Of a DNA stretch of 20,156 nt, positions 7,638-13,401 are shown piece after piece. A program made the translations under genes and the position numbers. Source of the stretch: a virus; IMG/VR virus record IMGVR_UViG_3300000115_000281, positions 1-20,156 of that record, one strand, 5' to 3'. Under the pieces are notes generated by a model, which saw only the letters and a list, made by a program, of their open reading frames with translations, was not told where the DNA came from and ran no database searches. Positions within the stretch are counted from its first letter, which is position 1. Every line of letters begins with the position of its first letter.

Positions 7638-7778
7638 TTAGTTATGATAAGTTATTTTTATTGCGTCAAAATATTTAATTATATCGTTATAAGATAGCTT
7701 TGTGTATATTGTTTTTTGTACATTATTACTATCTAAAATAGTTACTTTTTGTGCCATTATTTCTGAATTGTTTAACAT
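7638..7778 (-). CDS. Small hypothetical protein, 46 aa
   Basis: Begins MLNNSEIMAQKVTILDSNNV and ends in a TYHN tail. ATG at 7778 with an alternative in-frame ATG at codon 8. It fits between neighbouring genes on both sides without overlap and has the same A/T-rich leader as its neighbours, which supports it as a real small gene. No motif was recognised. Confidence 0.5.
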   Translation of the reverse strand: MLNNSEIMAQKVTILDSNNVQKTIYTKLSYNDIIKYFDAIKITYHN

Positions 7779-7790
7779 TTTATTTTATTT

Positions 7791-7898
7791 TTAGTTGTCA
7801 TATAAGTTAATATTAAAATCTATATTCATTTCGTCAAAATCTAAATTGTTGTAGTTATCGTTAATACTGTTTACTGCGTTGATATATTGATTATTCAT
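7791..7898 (-). CDS. Small acidic, Asn-rich hypothetical protein, 35 aa
   Basis: Begins MNNQYINAVNSINDNYNNLD. Twelve of 35 residues are Asn and the second half is acidic. The low complexity and short length make it uncertain, but it fills the gap between two genes precisely (12 bp before the next start) and has the cluster-type leader AATAATATT before its ATG. Confidence 0.4.
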   Translation of the reverse strand: MNNQYINAVNSINDNYNNLDFDEMNIDFNINLYDN

Positions 7899-7924
7899 AA
7901 TATTATTTTTTTATTAATTTATTG

Positions 7925-8218
7925 TTAATTTAATTCACTTATTAATTTAAAATCTTCCCCCCAATTATCGCATAAAAATATATACTCATTTGCCTCACTT
8001 GCTGAACATATAACATTCCATCCGTTTGATATTAAAATCTTGTAAGCTTGCTCTTGTATGTCTCCGTCACCGTAGCTATACGAAAATAATTTGCTTTGTG
8101 TAGAATCATCATTATACCTTTTTGGCTCGTATATTTTTACCTTTGCGCCTCTGTGGTTTGTTGGGCTGATAAATTTCATTTTTATTTGTCTTAAATTTTG
8201 TACTTGGGATGCTTTCAT
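7925..8218 (-). CDS. Hypothetical protein
   Basis: 97 residues, with a basic N-terminus (NLRQIKMKFISPTNHRGAKV) and a C-terminal part of helix then strand (YKILISNGWNVICSASEAN). No membrane segment. The ISPTNHRGAKVKI stretch near the N-terminus followed by DGDIQEQAYKILISNGW resembles small phage proteins of unknown role that I cannot name. It lies 9 bp after the preceding 41-residue gene. Confidence 0.65.
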   Translation of the reverse strand: MKASQVQNLRQIKMKFISPTNHRGAKVKIYEPKRYNDDSTQSKLFSYSYGDGDIQEQAYKILISNGWNVICSASEANEYIFLCDNWGEDFKLISELN

Positions 8219-8226
8219 AATATTAT

Positions 8227-8352
8227 TTATTTTAAAGTTTTTATTAAATTTTGTGTTTTTTCTATTGTATCGAAATTATGTATTTCGTTTTTTGTACTAA
8301 GTTCAATTAAGTACTTATTTAATGCTGTTAATACTATATCTTTATTTGTCAT
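8227..8352 (-). CDS. Small helical hypothetical protein, 41 aa
   Basis: Begins MTNKDIVLTALNKYLIELST and is predicted to be two short helices joined by NEIHNFD. Its ATG lies two bases after the stop of the preceding small membrane protein, an arrangement that suggests co-translation. Lys/Thr/Asn-rich codon use matches its neighbours. No motif was recognised. Confidence 0.5.
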   Translation of the reverse strand: MTNKDIVLTALNKYLIELSTKNEIHNFDTIEKTQNLIKTLK

Positions 8353-8354
8353 AG

Positions 8355-8480
8355 TTAAAATATAATGTTTGAAGTTGTTAATACTTTAGTAGTGATTGAG
8401 ATTAGCAAAGGCAAAATAAAAACTATTGCGATTGATAAACCTACTTTTGTCGTTTTGTCTAATTTTTTAAATGTTTTCAT
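8355..8480 (-). CDS. Small single-pass membrane protein, 41 aa
   Basis: A basic N-terminus (MKTFKKLDKTTK) precedes one hydrophobic segment (VGLSIAIVFILPLLISI, residues 13-29), then a short polar tail, predicting the N-terminus inside. It is the first gene after the terminator at 8522-8545, so it probably heads the small-gene cluster. No promoter of the TAnnTTTG type was seen between that terminator and this start. Its role is unknown; a host-envelope target is possible. Confidence 0.5.
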   Translation of the reverse strand: MKTFKKLDKTTKVGLSIAIVFILPLLISITTKVLTTSNIIF

Positions 8481-8517
8481 AATATTAAGTTTTAAGTTAG
8501 TAATTATTTACACCACT

Positions 8518-8550
8518 AAAAGCCCGTATAAACTAATATACGGGCCTTTT
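8518..8550. terminator. Bidirectional-looking intrinsic terminator
   Basis: A perfect 9-bp stem GCCCGTATA (8522-8530) / TATACGGGC (8537-8545) with a 6-base loop, with T runs available on both strands (TTTT at 8547-8550 on plus; plus-strand AAAA at 8518-8521 on minus). It stands out sharply in AT-rich DNA. On the minus strand it would end transcripts entering from the 8.7 kb promoter region. Confidence 0.85.
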
Positions 8551-8705
8551 AAAACAGTTTCTTTAAAACTGCGAATTCAAGTTGTTTTAGTCCCTGATTT
8601 GCTTTTATTCACGTTTACGCTTGTAGCAAAAAAGTTGTAAAAAGAGTCCTTGTGACCCAACTAAGTTTTTAAGGAAACAGTAAAAAGAAAACTTATAAAC
8701 TTTCT
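8522..8705 (-). ncRNA. Candidate terminator-ended small RNA or leader, about 180 nt
   Basis: A TAnnTTTG element (TAGATTTG, 8719-8712) with TTTG 16 bases upstream would start transcription near 8705. The transcript holds no ATG-started ORF, has a small hairpin (CAGTTT/AAACTG, 8554-8570) and ends at the strong stem at 8522-8545. This could be a free small RNA or an attenuating leader for the small-gene cluster. The start is estimated from the promoter match only. Confidence 0.35.
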
Positions 8706-8711
8706 ACTCTG

Positions 8712-8743
8712 CAAATCTACGGAAACATATTAATGCAAACCTA
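8712..8743 (-). promoter_or_regulatory. Tandem Bacteroidota-type -7 elements
   Basis: TAGATTTG (8719-8712) and TAGGTTTG (8743-8736) both fit the TAnnTTTG consensus known for Bacteroides and Flavobacterium sigma-A promoters. The TTTG of the second also sits 16 bases upstream of the first, near the usual -33 position. The pair may be one promoter or two. Confidence 0.5.
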
Positions 8744-9392
8744 ATTTATACTATAATTTTAACATAACTTTAACATATTAAATGCTAAACGCCTGATAAT
8801 CAGTAAACTAAAATATGAGGTTGAAGATATATACCTTTTATAATATGGTAATGCGCGCACGTCTACAACAATTAATTTAATAAACCTAATTATTTTTATA
8901 TAAATATGCAAATTTTCGACTACTGAACTTTCTCAGAAAAGATATATACTTATAAAGCAGGTATAAAATAGAGCGCTTAAAAGGGCTTTAAAATCGATTT
9001 ACGGAGGTGTAGAATTATTTTTACTATTTTAACATTTTTTAACACTAAAAGTTTTTTTATTCCATTTTTTTTTAAGTACTTTGCGTTGGCGCCTTAGAAT
9101 GAGATGTTAAAGTTTTGTTAAATACTTGTTTATTTATAAAAATATTTGTAACTCGCGCGCCCGCCCGCCTGCACGATACGAAATATAGTTTATATCCTAT
9201 CTTTATTTTACCACCTTTTTATTATTATCATCGTATGTTTGCCACGATGAAAAAAGCCCCTACAAAAATAAATTAACAATACAAAATAAAATGTATTAAA
9301 ACTTTGAATATAATTATTTTTTAATATCAAAGGATTTTAACATAAATTTAACAATGTATTTTTTTGAGGGGAGGGCATACCAAAACACCCCA
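8744..9392. other. Non-coding region, possible origin or control region
   Basis: No ORF of useful length was found on either strand. The DNA is very AT-rich with repeated TTTAACA words (near 8757, 8768, 9028, 9338) and a repeated AGATATATAC (8825-8834 and 8940-8949). Two isolated GC-rich blocks occur: TGCGCGCACGTC (8852-8863) and TCGCGCGCCCGCCCGCCTGC (9153-9172). A 7-bp hairpin TCATCGT/ACGATGA lies at 9228-9250. Together with the adjacent repeat array this is the best origin candidate in the window, by inference only. Confidence 0.4.
9234..9241 (+). promoter_or_regulatory. Possible plus-strand -7 element in a hairpin
   Basis: TATGTTTG on the plus strand, in the loop side of the hairpin at 9228-9250. 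It is identical to the best minus-strand elements here but points against all genes, towards the repeat array. No TTG at -33 was seen, and only a 9-codon ORF follows. A chance match is possible. Confidence 0.25.
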
Positions 9393-9523
9393 TCACGCCT
9401 TTTTAAGGAGAGCAATGGGATGCTTAATCGGTCACGCCTTTTTAAGGAAGGAGTAAGTATGTTACCTATCACGCCTTTTTAAGGACAGAGTATAGGATTT
9501 ATTTCGCTCACGCCTTTTTAGGA
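9393..9523. repeat. Four-copy array of the 17-bp repeat TCACGCCTTTTTAAGGA
   Basis: Copies at 9393-9409, 9432-9448, 9469-9485 are identical; 9508-9523 lacks one A. Start-to-start spacing is 39, 37 and 39 bp, and the intervening 20-22 bp sequences are unrelated to each other. The fourth copy forms the last codons and stop of the 53-residue gene. Each unit can form a small CCTT/AAGG stem. Two more copies lie at 19635-19672, and a 14-bp match (TCACGCCTTTTTAG) at 4206-4219 inside the chaperone gene. Confidence 0.9.
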
Positions 9524-9669
9524 GGCTCTTCAGGTGTCAAAACTTCAACTATCTTTTCTTGATTGTGAGCTATGTTATCAACTAATATCTTTAAGTTGTT
9601 CAACCTATTCTCTAATTCCTTCACTCTATTCTTTAGTGTGATTGTCTTTACATTGTTTACTATCTTCAT
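9508..9669 (-). CDS. Small coiled-coil protein, 53 aa, ending inside a repeat
   Basis: Begins MKIVNNVKTITLKNRVKELE and continues as a long heptad-like helix before TPEEPPKKA. The last codons CCT AAA AAG GCG TGA coincide with a copy of the dispersed repeat, so the C-terminus PKKA is encoded by repeat sequence. It follows the Cys-rich gene by 3 bases and is the last gene before the non-coding region. Function unknown; small coiled coils of this kind are often oligomerising or antagonist proteins, but that is speculation. Confidence 0.6.
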   Translation of the reverse strand: MKIVNNVKTITLKNRVKELENRLNNLKILVDNIAHNQEKIVEVLTPEEPPKKA

Positions 9670-9672
9670 ATC

Positions 9673-10143
9673 TTATTGGTTATGGTTATTATATGTTCTG
9701 TCTAAATCAGACATAGCTTCTTTAACTCTTCCTTTCAAAGCACATTGAGTACATCTTACTTTAGCCCACTTACGATTGTATATCTTTGTGTATAGGGACA
9801 TTAAGTATTTAACCTCATCAGCTTCTAATCTACCCTTCTTCCTTGTGTTCATAAACAATCCGTACTCTGTATGCTCTTCATCAGTCATACATCTTACTTG
9901 TTTCCGTCCCCTTGGTAATAGGTTGTTAAGCTTCTCTCTTCTCTCATCACATCCGCAATCAACACCAAGCACATCAGACACTTTATCTACTACTGCTTTA
10001 ATACCTGTAGCTTTAGTGAATGCCTCTACGACGTCTCCTAAGCCCTTTATTTCTTTTTGTGATGCAAACTCTTCCTTCATTAATCTAAACTCCTTAGAAC
10101 GTCTGTCACCTTTGTAATTCTTTAAATCCTTTTTAGTTATCAT
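9673..10143 (-). CDS. Cys-containing phage protein of unknown function
   Basis: 156 residues. The N-terminal third is basic and helical (KNYKGDRRSKEFRLMKEEFA), then a GLGDVVEAFTKATGIKAVVD segment (34-53) runs into DCGCDERREKLN (62-73). A second Cys pair, CTQC (131-134), lies near the C-terminus, with C85 between. The CxC plus CxxC set could hold a zinc or other metal. I recognise the GLGD...CGCDERREKLN pattern from unannotated Bacteroidota phage proteins but know of no assigned role. It lies 2 bp after the sigma-like gene and shares its operon. Confidence 0.7.
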   Translation of the reverse strand: MITKKDLKNYKGDRRSKEFRLMKEEFASQKEIKGLGDVVEAFTKATGIKAVVDKVSDVLGVDCGCDERREKLNNLLPRGRKQVRCMTDEEHTEYGLFMNTRKKGRLEADEVKYLMSLYTKIYNRKWAKVRCTQCALKGRVKEAMSDLDRTYNNHNQ

Positions 10144-10145
10144 AT

Positions 10146-10649
10146 CTATTTCTTTTTAGCTTTACGGATTTTCATATTCTCATTATTATACAACTCTTCT
10201 TTAGCATCTCCTAATACTGAATCAAAGCCTTTATGCATCTCACGATATATGAATCCGTAGTTGATATCGTATATGCTTTCTATCTCTCTTAATGAACGGT
10301 CATAACTCTCAGCTATAAACTCCTGCTGATGATAAGGTAAATCGTTTATCTTATCTAACAACGCTTGTTGTTCATCGTCTGCTTCAAATATATTGGTATC
10401 ATCTTTAACGTCCATACCTTCTATTATTCCAACAGTCCTGTTCTTTATGTATCTCTGACTAACACTATCTATAAATATTGATTGCATTGTTTGTGTAACG
10501 TAATAAGAATTCATATCCTTATCTTTATCCATTAACTTTAAATACATATCCTGAACTAAATCATCCGCAGTAGCTCTATTCTTAGTGATGTTAAATGCAA
10601 TCTCTCTCCACTTAACATCGTGTTCTGCTAACTCGTTTATACCTTTCAT
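10146..10649 (-). CDS. Sigma-70-like protein (possible late-gene regulator)
   Basis: 167 residues from ATG at 10649; a GTG at 10676 would add nine residues but overlaps the upstream gene, so ATG is preferred (TAA-T-ATG junction). Residues 18-40 (AFNITKNRATADDLVQDMYL) resemble sigma region 2 with its conserved DDLVQ-type helix. Residues 103-143 (LPYHQQEFIAESYDRSLREI) resemble region 4 with a HTH. The two-domain length fits a small ECF-type sigma factor, which would direct host RNA polymerase to phage promoters. The regions are divergent, and such proteins may instead be HTH regulators. Position before the late block suits a temporal switch. Confidence 0.6.
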   Translation of the reverse strand: MKGINELAEHDVKWREIAFNITKNRATADDLVQDMYLKLMDKDKDMNSYYVTQTMQSIFIDSVSQRYIKNRTVGIIEGMDVKDDTNIFEADDEQQALLDKINDLPYHQQEFIAESYDRSLREIESIYDINYGFIYREMHKGFDSVLGDAKEELYNNENMKIRKAKKK

Positions 10650-10650
10650 A

Positions 10651-11406
10651 TTATAACATTGGGAATTTAGTTCCACCTTTATAGTTCTCCATTAACATTG
10701 GTACAACGATAGCCTCCTTGCCACCTAATACAACACCGCAAGATATTGCAGGCTTCTTTCCTGCCTTAGCGTATCCGAAAGCATAAGCTTCGTGGTCTAT
10801 TCCACATCCTACTTGCATTCCAAAAACTCTGTTCTTCCTACCTACAACATACTCAACGTAAGACTGTGTATGTAAGTGACCTTGTACTACTGACTGCAAA
10901 TCATTCTTACACTTACCTCTTGCTGTACCTCCTTCACCGTGAGCGTATAAAACACCATCGTGTTCCATCTCTGTGTGGAACCTCCAATTAGGAACTTGTA
11001 ACACATCATTGTAATCTCTCATCCATTCTTTAGGTATTCCACCTGACTGAGCTTTTCTCATAATAAGGCGTGAATGATTTCCGATTATAACATCTACATC
11101 AGGAAACTCCTTATAGTAACGTGCTAATCTTTTGATAGCAAACTCAAGCTCTTCGCCTCCACCCATACCATTCGCATCGGTTTCGTGATAGGATGAGTAA
11201 TGATGGTCAAGCTCGTCGCCAATATGTATAACCTTATTACAATCATACTTGTTGTATGTGTCAACCAAGAAGTCTAAGTAAGTGTCTAAATCGAATGGAC
11301 AATGTGTGTCTCCTATTATCAATACTCTACTCTCATCTTGATTAGCTCTCGACTTCTCTAATGCCGCTATCTCTTTCTTACTTAATCTATATCTATTGTT
11401 TCTCAT
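10651..11406 (-). CDS. Metallophosphoesterase (calcineurin-like)
   Basis: 251 residues with all the hallmark motifs of the binuclear metallophosphoesterase fold: GDTHCP (32-37), GDELDHH (63-69), GNHSR (109-113), HGEGG (156-160) and GHLHT (176-180). These place the metal-binding Asp, Asn and His residues in the usual order. The substrate cannot be read from the sequence; known phage members act on phosphoproteins, cyclic nucleotides or nucleic acid ends. The gene is separated from the SSB-like gene by a strong terminator and runs directly into the sigma-like gene (stop 10651, next ATG 10649). The first 25 residues are a basic extension before the domain. Confidence 0.92.
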   Translation of the reverse strand: MRNNRYRLSKKEIAALEKSRANQDESRVLIIGDTHCPFDLDTYLDFLVDTYNKYDCNKVIHIGDELDHHYSSYHETDANGMGGGEELEFAIKRLARYYKEFPDVDVIIGNHSRLIMRKAQSGGIPKEWMRDYNDVLQVPNWRFHTEMEHDGVLYAHGEGGTARGKCKNDLQSVVQGHLHTQSYVEYVVGRKNRVFGMQVGCGIDHEAYAFGYAKAGKKPAISCGVVLGGKEAIVVPMLMENYKGGTKFPML

Positions 11407-11412
11407 TGCTTA

Positions 11413-11449
11413 TAAAATTAAAGGGGCGAAGCTACTAACCTCACCCCTT
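11413..11449 (-). terminator. Intrinsic terminator after the SSB-like gene
   Basis: On the minus strand an 11-base arm (11449-11439) pairs with 11431-11421, including two G-U pairs, around a 7-base loop, followed by TAATTTT. It lies between the SSB-like stop and the metallophosphoesterase start. No promoter element was seen after it, so the downstream genes probably depend on read-through. Confidence 0.8.
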
Positions 11450-11465
11450 GATTTATTGTTTGATA

Positions 11466-11774
11466 CTAAAACGGTAAGTCGTTAGAATCATCTTCACTTG
11501 AATCACTTGAATCACCTGCTTCACGTTCACGTTCTGCTGTTGATACGTTATCATCTGATACCCATACAACTTTTCCATTACCTAAATAAATTTTAGGATT
11601 CTTAGCTTCTCTGTCCTCTTGTGATTGAGAGATAGCAATACTCGCATTGTTACCATACTTAGTCTCGTCGTTCTGAAACAAAGTTAAATTGATGTAAGAA
11701 CCTTTCTTACCTTTAACGATTAATTCTTTAGGAATCGCTTCTAAATTGATACTGAAATTTGTTATTGCACTCAT
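11466..11774 (-). CDS. Putative single-stranded DNA-binding protein
   Basis: 102 residues: a beta-rich N-terminal domain (FSINLEAIPKELIVKGKKGS, then INLTLFQNDETK and KIYLGNGKVVWV) followed by an acidic Ser/Asp tail (residues about 84-98) ending DSNDLPF. The acidic tail with a final D-L-P-F closely matches the DDIPF tip by which bacterial SSB recruits replication partners. The domain is shorter than the usual SSB core and I could not match it directly to one family, so the call rests on size, fold impression and tail. The promoter at 11846-11853 lies 71 bp upstream, and a terminator follows, so this gene may be strongly expressed as its own unit. Confidence 0.7.
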   Translation of the reverse strand: MSAITNFSINLEAIPKELIVKGKKGSYINLTLFQNDETKYGNNASIAISQSQEDREAKNPKIYLGNGKVVWVSDDNVSTAEREREAGDSSDSSEDDSNDLPF

Positions 11775-11845
11775 AATTTAATTGCCTATTTTTATAGGAC
11801 TTTTATTTAACCGTCCACTTCATTGTGGAACATTCGGCGTTACTA

Positions 11846-11853
11846 CAAAGATA
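11846..11853 (-). promoter_or_regulatory. -7 promoter element before the SSB-like gene
   Basis: TATCTTTG on the minus strand fits TAnnTTTG and lies 71 bp upstream of the SSB-like start, in an ORF-free gap. No clear TTG at -33. Confidence 0.5.
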
Positions 11854-11895
11854 TGTATTATATCCTTTACTCTTGATAATACTTATTGAAAGTTA

Positions 11896-12159
11896 TTAAC
11901 TTAAAAACTTTACTGCTAATAATAATAATGTTGGTGAGAATGTGAATACTGCATCCATTGCATTCGGTGTGCTGAATCTCATCTTAGCATCTACAATCTC
12001 TTTAAGGATTGATACGAATATCATAAACCCTACTGCTTCCATTGTTGTTCCCCATATTACTAATGGTGTTGCTATAATACTTCCGTAGAAGAAATGTAAT
12101 AGCTTGTCATTTGGTACTGATGCCATAACTGATAATACTCTTTTTAATACTTCTTTCAT
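11896..12159 (-). CDS. Small membrane protein, YfiM/DUF2279-like pattern
   Basis: 87 residues with NDKLLHFFYG (17-26), then a hydrophobic stretch to about residue 52, KEIVDA (53-58), S63/D69 and a hydrophobic C-terminus (residues 70-86). The pattern DKLLHF...KEI-D...D-x-x-x-T resembles a small integral membrane family (YfiM/DUF2279) in which His and acidic residues are conserved. Two or three membrane segments are predicted. It lies between the lipoprotein gene and the SSB-like gene. A holin-like role is possible from size, but the conserved polar residues argue for something else. Confidence 0.5.
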   Translation of the reverse strand: MKEVLKRVLSVMASVPNDKLLHFFYGSIIATPLVIWGTTMEAVGFMIFVSILKEIVDAKMRFSTPNAMDAVFTFSPTLLLLAVKFLS

Positions 12160-12199
12160 CTTACTTATTTATTTAATTGTTTGGGATTATTCCCGATTA

Positions 12200-12415
12200 T
12201 TAATATTCTATACACAAATAGTCTCCTACTTCTGCGTTAATCCAAACTGAAAACATAACGTGGTGTCTTGTTCCATCTATGAAAACAATCTCATTGCCAT
12301 TCCTGTCTATGTCCCATCCTGTTACTGTACCGCATTGGTCTTCAGGAGTGCAACTAAACATTGCTATTGCTAAACCCATTAGTAATACGATTTGAAATAC
12401 TTTGTTTTTTATCAT
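12200..12415 (-). CDS. Small lipoprotein
   Basis: 71 residues with a type II signal peptide: basic N-terminus MIKNK, hydrophobic core to residue 19, then MFSC with Cys22 as the lipid-modified residue (relaxed lipobox). The next residues are TPED; an acidic patch just after the Cys resembles the surface-export signals described for Bacteroidota lipoproteins. The mature part (about 50 residues, CGTVTGWDIDRNGNEIVFID) looks beta-rich and contains two extra Cys. The promoter at 12447 is 31 bp upstream, so it is probably made early. A role in blocking superinfection would fit an early-expressed phage lipoprotein but is inference; an outer spanin is less likely from position. Confidence 0.75.
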   Translation of the reverse strand: MIKNKVFQIVLLMGLAIAMFSCTPEDQCGTVTGWDIDRNGNEIVFIDGTRHHVMFSVWINAEVGDYLCIEY

Positions 12416-12446
12416 CTTTATTTATTTATTGATTATTAATTCTTTG

Positions 12447-12477
12447 CAAACATACGAAACTTATTTTAATCTCGCAA
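12447..12477 (-). promoter_or_regulatory. Promoter before the lipoprotein gene
   Basis: TATGTTTG (12454-12447) with TTG (12477-12475) 20 bases upstream: a good match to the Flavobacterium consensus TTG-N17-23-TAnnTTTG. The start codon is 31 bp further downstream, so the leader would be short. Confidence 0.7.
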
Positions 12478-12722
12478 GCTTTTTCTTATTTATTTTTAAA
12501 TGCTGATAGGGAACATAACTATCTAATCAATCGCAACGACCAAATTTTAAAAGATTCGACTCGCTCATTCCCTAACTAACACTTATAAAAGAAGCTCCTT
12601 TCACATTACAACAACCACGATTTAATATTAATGGTTACTCCCTTTTTACTTTAAGGTAACTCAAGGGAAGAATGGCTAACCCTTCTACAAATTTTAATCC
12701 CTCCCAAGTAGTCCCTATGTTA
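12455..12722. other. Non-coding gap with weak hairpins
   Basis: No ORF was found on the minus strand beyond 13 codons, and no tRNA could be folded. Small stems are visible: GATAG/CTATC near 12507-12525 and AAGGG/CCCTT near 12663-12685. Base composition is less A/T-biased than other gaps here. It might hold an RNA or the 3' ends of the upstream operon; nothing firm can be said. Confidence 0.35.
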
Positions 12723-12872
12723 TTATCTGTCTGTGTATTCTGTTATCCATCTGAACCTTAATCTCTTAACCTCAGCTTCGTATTCTTCTTTTGTTAATGA
12801 AGTGAATCCACTATGCCAAAACCTTCTGTGTAATTCTTTTATCTCTTCTAATACTTTATCTCTCTTATTCAT
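12723..12872 (-). CDS. Small basic hypothetical protein, 49 aa
   Basis: Begins MNKRDKVLEEIKELHRRFWH and continues as a charged helix with KEEYEAEVKRLRFRW. ATG at 12872 shares one base with the stop of the DnaA-like gene (TAATG), so the two are very probably co-translated. The charged, helical, Arg/Lys-rich composition could suit a partner or DNA-associated protein, but no family was recognised. Confidence 0.65.
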   Translation of the reverse strand: MNKRDKVLEEIKELHRRFWHSGFTSLTKEEYEAEVKRLRFRWITEYTDR

Positions 12873-13339
12873 TACATTCCTACGTTTATTATTTCAAATA
12901 CTTCTTTTCTATTATCATCTTTACGTTTCCATTCGAAACTCTTTAGTACCAATGAAGCTCTCTCATCATATATCCTTCTATCTTCTTCAGATAACTCTCT
13001 GTACATCTTCTCGTTGTTAGTTAGAACTTGACAATCTATATCTCTAATCACGTCCTCCTTAATCTCTTCACCAAAGAACTCTCTGTAGATATTCATATAG
13101 AAATCATCTCTCTCTAATAATGGGAATACATTGTTTCTTGTATGGATTACAGTAGCGTGACTCTTTCCAACTATCTTCCCTATTACATTCATTGATGCTC
13201 TTGTATCTTTTAACGCTATCTTATAATACAATGCTCTTGCATCAGTTACATCTGTTTGTCTTGACTTTGCAAGGATGTCAGCTCCCGTTCTTCTTGTTAC
13301 AAATTCTACTATCGTTTTTAATCTATTTTCGTTTTTCAT
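12872..13339 (-). CDS. DnaA domain IV-like (Bac_DnaA_C) HTH protein
   Basis: 155 residues. The N-terminal 75 residues align by eye with the DNA-binding domain IV of DnaA: TDVTDARALYYKIALKDTRA (29-48) then IGKIVGKSHATVIHTRNNV (53-71), whose GKSHATVIH matches the DnaA signature G-R-D-H-S-T-V-x-H. The AAA+ ATPase of DnaA is absent; the second half is a charged helical extension (YREFFGEEIKEDVIRDIDCQ). It would bind DNA, perhaps at the phage origin or at host DnaA sites, without ATP-driven melting. The start lies 20 bp after a TATGTTTG element, so the gene heads its own unit. Confidence 0.75.
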   Translation of the reverse strand: MKNENRLKTIVEFVTRRTGADILAKSRQTDVTDARALYYKIALKDTRASMNVIGKIVGKSHATVIHTRNNVFPLLERDDFYMNIYREFFGEEIKEDVIRDIDCQVLTNNEKMYRELSEEDRRIYDERASLVLKSFEWKRKDDNRKEVFEIINVGM

Positions 13340-13359
13340 ATTGCTTTATTAGTGAGGTG

Positions 13360-13367
13360 CAAACATA
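13360..13367 (-). promoter_or_regulatory. -7 promoter element before the DnaA-like gene
   Basis: TATGTTTG followed by CACCTCAC, 20 bp before the ATG. The same TATGTTTGCACCT sequence precedes the primase-helicase gene, and TATGTTTGTACCTCA precedes 15795. No clear -33 TTG. Confidence 0.65.
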
Positions 13368-13401
13368 CAAAATATATTTGACATAAAGTGTTAAAGAAAT
13401 G

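Noticed and set aside
8365-8640. Plus-strand ORF of 91 codons
   Set aside because: It runs through the terminator stem and is antisense to two better supported small genes.
9247-9276. Nine-codon plus-strand ORF after the plus-strand promoter-like element
   Set aside because: Too short to support, and the promoter itself is uncertain.
9360-9392. Terminator at the end of the 53-residue gene's operon
   Set aside because: GGGG/CCCC pairing is possible, but no T run follows on the minus strand.
9393-9523. CRISPR array
   Set aside because: Repeats are only 17 bp, one copy codes for a gene end, and no cas genes are present.
12501-12720. tRNA gene, suggested by GTCGAATC near 12552
   Set aside because: No acceptor or anticodon stems can be formed around it.
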